DNA from: Candidatus Eiseniibacteriota bacterium
GTDB taxonomy: Bacteria; Eisenbacteria; RBG-16-71-46; SZUA-252
DNA: 33,339 nucleotides
Direction of reading: 5' to 3'
NCBI GenBank assembly: GCA_005893265.1
Contig: VBOX01000064.1
Coordinates: forward strand, 1 to 33,339
A model generated the notes under the pieces. It was given only the letters and a program-made list of their open reading frames with translations, did no database searches and was not told the DNA's origin. Below are positions 1-8,261 of this stretch, one piece after another. Both the position numbers and the translations under genes were made by a program. Each line of letters starts with the position of its first letter. Position 1 is the stretch's first letter.

Positions 1-1714
1 GGAACGCGCTGAACGTGGAGTCGCCAAGGTACCCGCGAAGCGTATGCAGCATCATCGCGGGCTTCGAGTAGGCGCCTACCGCGTAGCTCGTCCAGCCATG
101 ATACGCATCCGCGGGTGTCGAAATCGGCTGCTCGTCCCGCGCGTAGGCGCGGGAGAGGTAGCGATTCTCGTCCAAGAAGAAGTCCTTGAGAGGGCTCGTC
201 CAGGGAAGGAGCTTTCGCCGCTTGAGTAGCCCGCGCGGGTATTTCCAGTCGCCGTAGCGGTCTTCCATGTACTGCGTGAAACCTTCGTCGAGCCAAGGAT
301 GGGCGCGCTCATCGCTCCCCAGCATGCCGTAGAACCAGTTGTGCGCCACCTCGTGCGCGACCGTGGCATCGAGAGATCCGGCCCAGGTCGACGGCACGTC
401 CGGCTCGTTCATGATGAGCATCGGATACTCCATTCCCCCCCCTCCGACGTGGCTCTCGGCGCTCGTGAACGCGGGCCAGACGTATGGACCGACTTCTCGG
501 CTCAAGAACGCCATCGCCGAAGCGACAGCCGCTTTCTGCTCACGCCAACGATCCTGATCCTCGCGGAACGCGAGGGCGCGAATCGAGATGCCGTTCCAGA
601 CGGTATCGCCGCGAACGTAGTAGGGGGACGCCACCCAGGCAAAATCGTGGACGCGATCGGCGTGAAACCGGAGGGTCTTCAGCGAGGGAAGAACGCTGTC
701 CTTGGGCGTGCCCGCCCGCGCGAGCGCGCGGAGCGTGTCTACAAGCGTCGTGTCGCGCGACGCAAGGACCAAGTGAAGGGGACCGGGCCTTCCATGTGCG
801 TCCGCCTCCTCGCGCGCATCCTTTTCGGTCTCGATCCACGAATAGCTGTAATGGACGGGCGCCCCGCGTGGCACCCGGAGGGTCGCGCCTTTCGCACGCT
901 TTACCTCGACCGGCGCGCTCTGCTTGCCTCGAGGCGCCGCGAGCATCGTCCGCGGCCATCGGCCCCGGAGCGAATCCGCCGGGACGGCGCGCAGGCGCAC
1001 GGTCACGCTATCGCCGGCGGTCTCGCGATCCGCGAGCGGGATCTGGTTATCGCCCCCTTCCGTGCCCATCAACACGCCGGTCGCGCCGACCCAGAACGGG
1101 TCCGGAAGCGTGATGGCGACGTCGAAGGTGCCGTAGTCCCCGTAAAATTCAGATAGGTAATGGTAGGGATCCACGTGCCAGCCAAGATCGTCGTAGACCG
1201 CGACCTTGGGATACCACTGCCCCACGGAGTAGGAGTCGCCCACGTGCCCGAGCCGCGCGAAGGGCTTCGGGACCTGGACCTCGAAGCGGAGCGTGATCGT
1301 GACCGAGCCCCGAGGCTTCAAGGGCCGGGGCAGATCCACCCGCACGACCGTTTCCTCCATCGCGATCGACGCGGGTACGCCGTCGGCCGAGACCGAATCG
1401 ATCGACATCCAGCCGCGTTGACTCGGGCTCGCGAAGCGGAGCGCATAGTCCTCGCCCCAGCGCTCTCCCTCACGGCCGAAGATCGTATGCGGACCGCGGA
1501 ACGCGTTCGGATACGCGTGGAGATAGATGGAAGGAAGGAGCGAGTCCGCGCCGCTCCGGTAGGTGATCGCGGCGCGCCCCGAGAGGCGGTGGCGAAGCGG
1601 ATCGAGGGTCACGTCGATTCGGTACCGGAGGCCCGGAACCGCGGTCGCGCACGCGTGCGATGGAGCGAGGAGGCCGAGGAGGACGAGAAGCAGAGCCGCC
1701 GCGCGGAGGCTCAG
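1..1714 (-). CDS. M1-family zinc metallopeptidase, secreted, C-terminus off the window
   Basis: This reading frame is absent from the ORF track because it runs off the left edge and has no ATG/GTG/TTG start. It is open from 1714 to 1. The zinc signature HEVAH is at about residue 454, and the second glutamate lies 18 residues further on in WLDEGF. This is the HExxH-x18-E spacing of M1 (gluzincin) peptidases. A GGMEYP stretch near residue 428 is the equivalent of the GxMEN substrate-binding motif. The N-terminus LRAAALLLVLLGLLAPSHACA is a good signal peptide. The only candidate start giving this peptide is a CTG at 1714-1712, which shares CTGA with the miaB stop and has GAGG about 9 nt upstream. 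The product is probably an exported peptidase, translationally coupled to miaB. The family is clear; the start codon is inferred and the substrate unknown. Confidence 0.85.
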   Translation of the reverse strand, partial: MSLRAAALLLVLLGLLAPSHACATAVPGLRYRIDVTLDPLRHRLSGRAAITYRSGADSLLPSIYLHAYPNAFRGPHTIFGREGERWGEDYALRFASPSQRGWMSIDSVSADGVPASIAMEETVVRVDLPRPLKPRGSVTITLRFEVQVPKPFARLGHVGDSYSVGQWYPKVAVYDDLGWHVDPYHYLSEFYGDYGTFDVAITLPDPFWVGATGVLMGTEGGDNQIPLADRETAGDSVTVRLRAVPADSLRGRWPRTMLAAPRGKQSAPVEVKRAKGATLRVPRGAPVHYSYSWIETEKDAREEADAHGRPGPLHLVLASRDTTLVDTLRALARAGTPKDSVLPSLKTLRFHADRVHDFAWVASPYYVRGDTVWNGISIRALAFREDQDRWREQKAAVASAMAFLSREVGPYVWPAFTSAESHVGGGGMEYPMLIMNEPDVPSTWAGSLDATVAHEVAHNWFYGMLGSDERAHPWLDEGFTQYMEDRYGDWKYPRGLLKRRKLLPWTSPLKDFFLDENRYLSRAYARDEQPISTPADAYHGWTSYAVGAYSKPAMMLHTLRGYLGDSTFSAF

Positions 1715-3048
1715 ACGGTAGCGTCCTCGGTAGCCGCGAAACTCGCTGCCCGTACCCCCTCCCCGAGTAGCGCATGCGGCGTCGCGGAGGCGACGCGGAC
1801 CGGAATCAAATCTCCAACGCTCTCCCCTCGGTGCGGGAACACGGTCGTCTTGAAATGCGCGGATTTCCCGAACCACTCTAACGGGTTCCGGCGGGTCGGG
1901 CCCTCGACGAGCACCTGGGCGATGGATCCGATGTCCGCCTGGTTCTTGAGAAGGGAGGTCCCCTTCTGCTCCTCGATCAGGAGCGTGATGCGCCGCGTCT
2001 TCTCCTCCTCGTCCACCGTCTCGGGCCACTCGGCCGAGCGGGCTCCGGACCGCGGGGAATACTTGAAGACGAAGGCGCTCTCAAACCCGATTCGCCGCAT
2101 CGCCACCCGCGTCGCCTCGAAGTCCTCCGCGGTTTCCCCCGGAAAGCCAACGATGATGTCGGTCGAGAGCGCGACTCCGGGCACGGCGCGACGGATTCTC
2201 CCAACCAGCGCCGTGTACTCCTCCATCGTGTAGGTGCGGCGCATCCGCTCGAGCACGGAATTGGATCCCGACTGAAGTGGGAGATGCACGTGGGGCGGAA
2301 CCTTCTCGCAGGCCGCGAGCGCCTCGATCGCGCGGTCGCTCATGTCGGACGGATGAGGAGACGTGAACCGGATGCGCACGATCCCTTCCACGCGATTCGC
2401 GCGAGCCAGGAGCTCGGCAAAATCGACGTCACCGTCGCGGTAGGCGTTCACGGTCTGTCCGAGGAATACGATTTCCCGGAATCCCTCTGCGGCGGCGTGC
2501 TCGACCTGGCGTAGCACGTCCCCCACGGGGAGACTCCGCTCCCGGCCGCGCACGTAGGGCACGATGCAGAACGTGCAGAACTTGTCGCAGCCCCGCATGA
2601 TGCTCACCCACGCCCGCACGCCGTCGGCGCGCGCCGGCACGAGATCGCCGTAGGTCTCGACACGGCTCAGCCGGACCGCGAGCGTGGGCTCCTCGCGTGC
2701 CTCGTCGATCAGCTCGGGAAGATGTCGATACCCGTCGGGACCCACCACCAGATCCAGTTGCGGGACTCGCTCGATGAGCTTGGCGCGAAGATGCTGCGCC
2801 ATACAGCCGGCCACGCCCAGGACCACTCCCGGGCGGCGGAGCTTGTGCCGGGTCAGCTCCCCCAGGCGTCCGTAGATCCGCTGCTCCGCGTGCTCTCGGA
2901 TCGCGCATGTATTCACGAGGATCACGTCCGCTTCATCCGCGCGTTCCACCCTGGTGTACCCCGCCCGGTCGAGCAGACCCTGCATGAGCTCGGAGTCAGC
3001 CACGTTCATCTGGCAGCCGTAGGTTTCGATGTAGAGTCGCCGCTCCAT
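1711..3048 (-). CDS. miaB: tRNA-2-methylthio-N6-isopentenyladenosine synthase MiaB
   Basis: This radical-SAM methylthiotransferase adds the 2-methylthio group to i6A37 of tRNA in the cytoplasm. I place the start at the ATG giving MERRLYIETYGCQMN (445 aa), because the 61-residue upstream extension in the ORF track looks non-coding and the family begins here. The N-terminal UPF0004 domain has its three cluster cysteines at C12, C48 (VNTC) and C82 (AGC). The radical-SAM CxxxCxxC is at C154, C158 and C161 (RGCDKFCTFC). A TRAM domain occupies about the last 70 residues. NTCAIREHAEQ and the IMRGC context favour MiaB over RimO or MtaB. No clear Shine-Dalgarno precedes this ATG. The stop overlaps the putative CTG start of the M1 peptidase. 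Confidence 0.95.
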   Translation of the reverse strand: MERRLYIETYGCQMNVADSELMQGLLDRAGYTRVERADEADVILVNTCAIREHAEQRIYGRLGELTRHKLRRPGVVLGVAGCMAQHLRAKLIERVPQLDLVVGPDGYRHLPELIDEAREEPTLAVRLSRVETYGDLVPARADGVRAWVSIMRGCDKFCTFCIVPYVRGRERSLPVGDVLRQVEHAAAEGFREIVFLGQTVNAYRDGDVDFAELLARANRVEGIVRIRFTSPHPSDMSDRAIEALAACEKVPPHVHLPLQSGSNSVLERMRRTYTMEEYTALVGRIRRAVPGVALSTDIIVGFPGETAEDFEATRVAMRRIGFESAFVFKYSPRSGARSAEWPETVDEEEKTRRITLLIEEQKGTSLLKNQADIGSIAQVLVEGPTRRNPLEWFGKSAHFKTTVFPHRGESVGDLIPVRVASATPHALLGEGVRAASFAATEDATV

Positions 3049-3160
3049 GGGGCGAGAAGTATACGCGACACCCAGGCTCCCGAGAGGGTCAAGTTGGACG
3101 CCTGGGATGCCGATCGATCGATTACGCATTTTTCCCGCGTCCCCGATCATTCGAGGGCCC

Positions 3161-3532
3161 ATGACCGAATCCAAGTGTACCGTTCTCGTCGTCGATGATG
3201 AGGAAGCGGTTCGACAGGTGGCGTCGGACATTCTTGGCTATCTCGGGTACTCGGTGGAGACCTCGCCGTCGGGGCAGGAAGCCGTGAACCGCCTGCTCCA
3301 GGGGGCAAGGCCGGACCTTGTTCTCCTTGACTTGATCATGCCCGGGATGGACGGTGTCGAGACCTTCCGGAAGCTCCGGGAAATCCAGCCGGACCTTCCG
3401 GTCCTCATCACCACGGGGTACGCGGAACCGGGCGCCGTCCAATCCCTGGCCGATGAAGGCGTGGCTGGATTCGTGAACAAGCCCTTCGCCATCGAATCGC
3501 TCGCGAAGCGGCTCGAACAGATCCTCGGCTAG
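3161..3532 (+). CDS. Single-domain response regulator (receiver domain)
   Basis: The protein is 123 aa and consists only of a CheY-like receiver domain. The acidic pair D12-D13 is in VVDDEE, the phospho-acceptor is D57 in LLDLIMPGMDG, the conserved threonine is in LITTGYA (T84/T85), and the switch lysine is K107 in NKPF. No output domain follows, so it probably acts through protein contacts or as a phosphorelay intermediate, as with other stand-alone receivers. The start is the ATG giving MTESKCTVLVVDDEE; the longer ORF-track start adds a non-homologous leader. No histidine kinase is visible nearby, so its partner is unknown. It is divergent from miaB across about 110 nt. Confidence 0.93.
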   Translation: MTESKCTVLVVDDEEAVRQVASDILGYLGYSVETSPSGQEAVNRLLQGARPDLVLLDLIMPGMDGVETFRKLREIQPDLPVLITTGYAEPGAVQSLADEGVAGFVNKPFAIESLAKRLEQILG

Positions 3533-3664
3533 CTCCGCCGCTCCGACGTCGCCCCCTTCACCCGCCCACCCGATCCTCCATGGACCCCAACGCGCCCTCC
3601 ATGGCACAATGCGCCCGAGTCTTGGGAACGGAAGCTGAGAATCGCCTGGCGGATGGGGGCGCGC

Positions 3665-4216
3665 ATGATCAAGAGCGACAAGTGGATTCGCCGCATGTGC
3701 CGCGAGCACGGAATGATCGAGCCGTTCGAGGAGAAACAGATGCGCGAGGGGACGATCTCCTACGGCATCTCTTCCTATGGATACGATCTCAGGATCGCGG
3801 ATGAATTCAAGATTTTCACGAACATCAACAGCACGATCGTCGATCCAAAGGAGTTCGACTCGAAATCGTTCGTCGACTACCAAGGGGACGTCTGCATCGT
3901 CCCCCCCAATTCTTTCGCGCTCGGCCGGAGCGTCGAGTATTTCCGTATCCCGCGCCGAACGATGACCATCTGTGTCGGGAAATCGACCTACGCCCGATGC
4001 GGGATCATCACCAACGTGACGCCGCTCGAGCCTGAATGGGAAGGGCACGTGACCCTTGAGATCTCGAACACCACGCCCCTTCCGGCGCGCATCTACGCCA
4101 ACGAGGGCATCGCGCAGGTCCTGTTCTTCGAAAGCGACGAGGACTGCTCGGTCTCGTACAAGGACAAGAAGGGCAAGTACCAGAACCAGCGGGGCGTCAC
4201 GCTCCCGCGGGTCTAG
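3665..4216 (+). CDS. dcd: dCTP deaminase
   Basis: Deaminates dCTP to dUTP, feeding dTMP synthesis. The protein is 183 aa from [11 protein letters not shown], close to the family length of about 190. Visible motifs are SYGYDLR near residue 37, GKSTYARCG near 105, and [14 protein letters not shown], where E132 matches the catalytic glutamate of bacterial dCTP deaminases. The C-terminal [15 protein letters not shown] is typical of the trimeric enzyme's tail. The ORF track starts four codons earlier (MGAR); I prefer the internal ATG because it matches the family start and has a G-rich ribosome site just upstream. The 130 nt before it hold nothing I recognise. A bifunctional dCTP deaminase/dUTPase cannot be excluded. 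Confidence 0.95.
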   Translation: MIKSDKWIRRMCREHGMIEPFEEKQMREGTISYGISSYGYDLRIADEFKIFTNINSTIVDPKEFDSKSFVDYQGDVCIVPPNSFALGRSVEYFRIPRRTMTICVGKSTYARCGIITNVTPLEPEWEGHVTLEISNTTPLPARIYANEGIAQVLFFESDEDCSVSYKDKKGKYQNQRGVTLPRV

Positions 4217-4247
4217 GGCGGTCCCCGCTCGCCGTCTGGGGCCGCGC

Positions 4248-5219
4248 CTACAACGCCGCGCGGCTCACGCCCAGGTACAAGTTGAAGTCCGAGACGAGAT
4301 TGATCCCGTTGACGCGCTGGTAGACGGGAAGCTGGACCACGCCGTAAAACGCGGTCTTCCCCTTTGCGTTGACCCGGATTCCCGGGCTCGCAAAGACCCA
4401 CGTCCCACCCGTATGGCCCGGATCGGCATCGGTGTTCCCCGGGTCGTCCTTGGCCCGTACCCGGAAATCCCCAGATAGAAGCAGCTCCAGCGATCGACTG
4501 ACCGGGTAGCCCAGCCCGAGATTCGCCTGCAGCTCGGAACCCACGCGATACCGCTCCGTCCCGCGTCTGTTGGCCCGTCCCATCAGCCTGAGGCGGACGG
4601 GCACGGCGCCGTAGTCTCCCCCTGGCATCTTCGTCGTCAGCGACCATCGCGCTCCAACACCTGCGATCGCGCCCCAGGCGCCGGTGCTCGGACGCGCCGG
4701 CGGCTCAGGCTCTTCCCCGTTGAACTCTTCGACGTGGCGTACGCCGGTGGGCGCCTTGAAGCCGGCCTCCACGTGGTAGCGGGTCGTTTTCTCCTCGCCG
4801 TGTGCGAAGCTTCTGGAAACTTGGGCTTCCAGGTCTCCGACTCCCCGGTAGCTCCAACGCATGAGCTCGGGTGGGTTACCCGGCTCGTTGTGGAAGTGCT
4901 CGTGATACCGGTTCACAAATGGAAGCGAGCCGGTGATCGTCCACTTCTCATTGGGCTGGTATACCGCTCGCGCCGTCGTGATCCGATTCACCGTACGGAC
5001 CTCGTCCTCGTGGCTCGGCAAGGCGCCGACGGCCGCGTCGCGCGTTCCGACGCGCGGCTGGTCCTGGTCGATGTACTGCTGTGAAAGATCGAATGTGAGA
5101 ACCGAGCGTTCCCAGGGCATGCCCAGATCGATGGGACAATGCTCCGATCCGCAGCTTGCGCGCGCGCCCGATGGGACCAGCGCGACCGCAGCAAGGAGAA
5201 CGACGATGCGCCAAAACAT
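4248..5219 (-). CDS. Secreted outer-membrane-type beta-rich protein, unknown function
   Basis: The protein is 323 aa from MFWRIVVLLAAV, with a signal peptide ending near ARAS and a cysteine pair just after it (CGSEHC). The rest is rich in alternating polar/hydrophobic segments separated by charged loops, as in an outer-membrane barrel of the kind often labelled putative transporter. I chose the second ATG (5219) because GGAGG lies 9 nt upstream of it, whereas the first ATG directly abuts the GGAGG. The gene lies downstream of the Cys/Met-rich gene 5306-5758 on the same strand and is probably co-transcribed. That suggests a role in metal export or sensing, but this is inference. I do not recognise a named family. 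Confidence 0.7.
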   Translation of the reverse strand: MFWRIVVLLAAVALVPSGARASCGSEHCPIDLGMPWERSVLTFDLSQQYIDQDQPRVGTRDAAVGALPSHEDEVRTVNRITTARAVYQPNEKWTITGSLPFVNRYHEHFHNEPGNPPELMRWSYRGVGDLEAQVSRSFAHGEEKTTRYHVEAGFKAPTGVRHVEEFNGEEPEPPARPSTGAWGAIAGVGARWSLTTKMPGGDYGAVPVRLRLMGRANRRGTERYRVGSELQANLGLGYPVSRSLELLLSGDFRVRAKDDPGNTDADPGHTGGTWVFASPGIRVNAKGKTAFYGVVQLPVYQRVNGINLVSDFNLYLGVSRAAL

Positions 5220-5305
5220 GGGATGCATCCTCCGCGAAAAACGAATTCGAGGCGCTCCAAAGCGAGAAGCGCCGAGTCAGTGGTGCCTTTGGCGGGGCTT
5301 GCGCG

Positions 5306-5758
5306 TTAGGCGCGCGGGGGACGATCGACGGGTGCGGGGTTTCGGGTGGCGGGTTCGACGGGCGCGAATTCGATGAGCCCCGCTGCGGTCAGAATCGTGG
5401 CGCGCGCGGGGGTTGGGTCGAGTGTCCCCGGATCGGGAACGCCGGGTACCATCCGGGCGCCTTCGCGGCCGCATGACGGAGCGCAGAGCCGGACGTCTGA
5501 GGTTCCGGTCTCGGGTTGGACCGCAGCGGCCGGCGTCGTCTTGGTGTCGGCCATCGGACATGCCGCTTCCGTGCGGCACCCTGTCGCGTGCATGGGGCAT
5601 GAGGCCATGCCGCAGCAGGACTTCGCGGGGGCTCGTGCCGGAGGCGTGGCCGGTCCCCTGCCGTCAACAGCCGCACACACGGGCGACTCGATGAAGAGAC
5701 CCGGAGCTTCGGCCGCAAGAATCAGGAGCGCCAAAAACAGCGCGAGGATAGAGCGCAT
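5306..5758 (-). CDS. Small Cys/Met-rich exported protein, possible copper/metal binding
   Basis: The protein is 150 aa from MRSILALFLALLILAAEAPG, a signal peptide. The mature part opens with a dense cysteine/methionine/histidine cluster (C48, C49, C54, C61, C67; CCGMASCPMHATGC and ACPM). A later CAPSC follows, then a Pro/Ala-rich low-complexity tail. Twin CPM motifs are typical of periplasmic soft-metal-binding proteins, but I cannot name the family. The ORF track shows a 491-aa version (5306-6781) whose first two thirds is antisense to the 3-hydroxyacyl-CoA dehydrogenase, so the internal ATG is the real start. It precedes an outer-membrane-type gene and is divergent from the catabolic operon; the two starts are only 66 nt apart. 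Confidence 0.7.
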   Translation of the reverse strand: MRSILALFLALLILAAEAPGLFIESPVCAAVDGRGPATPPARAPAKSCCGMASCPMHATGCRTEAACPMADTKTTPAAAVQPETGTSDVRLCAPSCGREGARMVPGVPDPGTLDPTPARATILTAAGLIEFAPVEPATRNPAPVDRPPRA

Positions 5759-5824
5759 CACGCCGCCATCATATACCATGGTGCGGATCGAATCCATTTC
5801 GGCCCGGCCGCACTCGGGGGGAGC

Positions 5825-6685
5825 ATGACGGAAGCATCCATTCGAAGCATTGCCGTTGTCGGCGCGGGGATCATGGGGCGAGGCATCGCGCTCGCCTCGG
5901 CGCGCGCGGGACTCAAGACGAGCGTGATCGAGCCCAACGCCGGGGCGATCCAGTCGGCTCGAGCGGAGCTCGACAAGGTGCTCGATCGCTCGCGTGAGAA
6001 AGGGGAGATCGACGAAGCAGCGGAGCGCGCGACGCGCGAGAGGCTCTCCTGGTCCGGCGCGTATGACGTTGCGAACGGCGCCGACCTCGTGATCGAGGCC
6101 GTTCCCGAGTCGATGGCGATCAAGGCCGAGGTCTACAAGAACATCGCACCGCGTCTCACGCCCACAAGCGTCATCGCGACGAACACCTCCTCGCTCAGCA
6201 TCACCGAGCTCGCCGCAACGTCGGATCGCCCCGCCCGATTCGTCGGGATGCACTTCTTCAACCCGGTGCATCGGATGAAATTGGTCGAGCTGGTGCGCGG
6301 GCTGGAAACCTCCGACGAAGCGCTCGCCGTAGCGGAGCGGGCGGCCAGGGCGATGGGCAAGGAAACCGTGGTCGTGCGCGAATCGCCTGGATTTGTGACG
6401 AGCCGCATCAACGTCCTGATCGGGAACGAAGCCTTCGCGATGCTCGAGTCGGGAGTCGCCTCCGCCCGCGACATCGACAAGGCCTTGAAGCTCGGCCTCA
6501 ACCACCCCATGGGCCCATTCGAGCTGGTCGACCTGGTCGGTCTGGACACGCGCCTCAGCATCCTGGAATATCTGCATCGAACGCTGGGCGACAGATTCCG
6601 GCCCTCCCCGCTCCTCATCCAATATGTGAAAGCGGGCCGCCTGGGCCGCAAGGTGGGACGCGGCGTGTACGAGTACCCGAGCTAG
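5825..6685 (+). CDS. 3-hydroxyacyl-CoA dehydrogenase (Hbd/PaaH-type)
   Basis: NAD-dependent oxidation of 3-hydroxyacyl-CoA to 3-oxoacyl-CoA in beta-oxidation-like pathways. The protein is 286 aa, the stand-alone single-domain length. The Rossmann GxGxxG is at residues 13-18 (GAGIMG). The catalytic histidine is H143 in GMHFFNPVH, paired with E155 in MKLVELV. The C-terminal dimerisation half contains GLNHPMGPFELVDLVGLD. A GGGGGGAGC ribosome site directly precedes the ATG. It is the first gene of a tight operon: the aldehyde dehydrogenase follows after 3 nt. The family assignment is firm; chain-length preference is unknown. Confidence 0.95.
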   Translation: MTEASIRSIAVVGAGIMGRGIALASARAGLKTSVIEPNAGAIQSARAELDKVLDRSREKGEIDEAAERATRERLSWSGAYDVANGADLVIEAVPESMAIKAEVYKNIAPRLTPTSVIATNTSSLSITELAATSDRPARFVGMHFFNPVHRMKLVELVRGLETSDEALAVAERAARAMGKETVVVRESPGFVTSRINVLIGNEAFAMLESGVASARDIDKALKLGLNHPMGPFELVDLVGLDTRLSILEYLHRTLGDRFRPSPLLIQYVKAGRLGRKVGRGVYEYPS

Positions 6686-6688
6686 AGG

Positions 6689-8176
6689 ATGGCGCAAATG
6701 AATCCGACCGAAACCCTGCCGAAACCCGCATTGACGTCCGGCGGCCGCTTGTTGGTCGGCGGCGACTGGCGCGAGGCTCAATCGGGAAAGCGCTTCCGCA
6801 CGCTGAATCCAGCGACGGGGGATACCCTTCTAGAGGTCGCGGAAGGAGACGCGGCCGACATCGACCTCGCGGTTCAGGCCGCTCGCCGGGCGCTCGAGGG
6901 GCCGTGGGGCAAGATGTCCGCCTCGGAACGCGGGCGCCTCCTCTGGAAGCTGGGCGACCTCGTGAACGAGAAGGCGGCCGAGCTCTCCCAGCTCGAGACC
7001 CTCGACACGGGCAAGGCGATCTGGGAGTCCTCGAAGATCGACGTGCCGCTCACCGCGGACACCTTCTACTACTACGCGGGAGCCGCGACCAAGCTCGAAG
7101 GGCGGACGATCCCTGTGAGCGGGCCCTATCTCAACTACACGCTCCGCGAGCCGCTGGGGATCGTGGGACTCATCGTTCCATGGAACTTTCCCCTTCTTCT
7201 CGCCGCGCGCAAGGTCGCGCCCTCGCTCGCAGCGGGAAACGCGGCAATCTTGAAACCGGCCGAGGAAACGCCCCTTTCCGCCCTCAGGCTGGGCGAGCTC
7301 GCGTTGGAGGCGGGACTGCCGCCCGGCGTGCTCAACGTGGTACCGGGTTACGGGCCGACGGCTGGCGCCGCGCTCGTCGCGCACCCCGGCGTCCAGGGCA
7401 TCGCCTTTACGGGCGAGACGACCACGGGCCAGCTCATCATGCAGAACGCCGCGCGCTCCCTGAAGAAGATCTCACTCGAGCTTGGCGGAAAGTCTCCGAA
7501 CATTGTCTTCGCCGACGCCGACCTCGAAGCGGCGGTACGCGGATCGATCTTCGCCATCTTCTACAACAAGGGCGAGGTCTGCACCGCGGGATCGAGGCTC
7601 TTCGTGGAGAAAGGAATCCACGACGCGATGCTCGAGAAGGTGATCGACCGCGCGCAAAAATTTCCGCAGGGAGATCCCTTCGATCCCAAGACCCGGCTCG
7701 GGGCCCAAACCTCCGAGGCGCAGATCGAGAAGATCGCCCGCTACGTCGACATCGGCAAGAAGGAAGGCGCGAAGGTCGTGCTGGGTGGTGAGCCAGCGCG
7801 GGTCGGGAACGGCCGAGGATTCTTCTGGAAGCCGACCATCTTCGACGGCGTCACGAACTCGATGACGATCGCGCGCGAGGAGATCTTCGGCCCGGTTCTC
7901 TCCGTGATCGCGTTCGAGGATTTCGACAAGGTGCTGGCGGAGGCGAACGACTCGTTCTACGGCCTGAGCGCGGCGGTCTGGACGCGCGACATCAAGAAAG
8001 CGCACCGCGCGGCGCGCACCCTGCAGGCGGGAACCGTGTGGATCAATACCTACAACCTCTACGACGCGGCATCTCCTTACGGTGGTACCAAGGGGTCCGG
8101 GTTCGGCCGCGAGTCCGGCATGCAGGGGCTCGATTTCTACACCCAGACCAAGAGCGTCTGGGTGGACCTGAGCTGA
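6689..8176 (+). CDS. NAD(P)-dependent aldehyde dehydrogenase
   Basis: Oxidises an aldehyde to the carboxylate or acyl product. At 495 aa it is the usual ALDH superfamily length. The nucleophile is C298 in GEVCTAGSRLFV, the general base E264 in LELGGKSPNIV, and the oxyanion asparagine N166 in PWNFPLL. The coenzyme loop is FTGETTTG, and KPAEETPLSALRLGEL is the usual cofactor-binding segment. It lies 3 nt after the dehydrogenase and 5 nt before the next gene, so it is co-transcribed with beta-oxidation enzymes and probably acts on an intermediate of the same pathway. The closest look is betaine/phenylacetaldehyde-type ALDH, but the substrate cannot be read from sequence. Confidence 0.95.
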   Translation: MAQMNPTETLPKPALTSGGRLLVGGDWREAQSGKRFRTLNPATGDTLLEVAEGDAADIDLAVQAARRALEGPWGKMSASERGRLLWKLGDLVNEKAAELSQLETLDTGKAIWESSKIDVPLTADTFYYYAGAATKLEGRTIPVSGPYLNYTLREPLGIVGLIVPWNFPLLLAARKVAPSLAAGNAAILKPAEETPLSALRLGELALEAGLPPGVLNVVPGYGPTAGAALVAHPGVQGIAFTGETTTGQLIMQNAARSLKKISLELGGKSPNIVFADADLEAAVRGSIFAIFYNKGEVCTAGSRLFVEKGIHDAMLEKVIDRAQKFPQGDPFDPKTRLGAQTSEAQIEKIARYVDIGKKEGAKVVLGGEPARVGNGRGFFWKPTIFDGVTNSMTIAREEIFGPVLSVIAFEDFDKVLAEANDSFYGLSAAVWTRDIKKAHRAARTLQAGTVWINTYNLYDAASPYGGTKGSGFGRESGMQGLDFYTQTKSVWVDLS

Positions 8177-8181
8177 CCGGG

Positions 8182-8261
8182 ATGGCCGAGGTTCGGACGT
8201 CGGAGATCCTCACGGAGCGGCGTGGCCGCGTCGCGCTGATCACGCTGAACCGCCCCGAGTG
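8182..8261 (+). pseudogene. Orphaned N-terminus of the PaaG-like crotonase (out of frame)
   Basis: The ATG at 8182, 5 nt after the ALDH stop, opens MAEVRTSEILTERRGRVALITLNRPE, a textbook crotonase first beta-hairpin. After the PE the frame runs into WRCAPRCEKRS, which is not crotonase sequence. The expected continuation (EMRTPLREAFEG) is present in the next frame, only 2 nt later. Crotonases usually have about 7 residues (xxNALxx) between these points, so about 19 nt seem to be missing. This fragment belongs with the body at 8259-8966. Confidence 0.8.

Noticed and set aside
3048-3092. Possible leaderless promoter of miaB (TATACT 9 nt before the ATG)
   Set aside because: The only -35-like TTGACC is 23 nt away, too far for a sigma-70 promoter, so the match may be chance.
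5306-6781. 491-aa minus-strand ORF
   Set aside because: Only its last 150 codons (from 5758) are a plausible gene; the rest is antisense to the 3-hydroxyacyl-CoA dehydrogenase.
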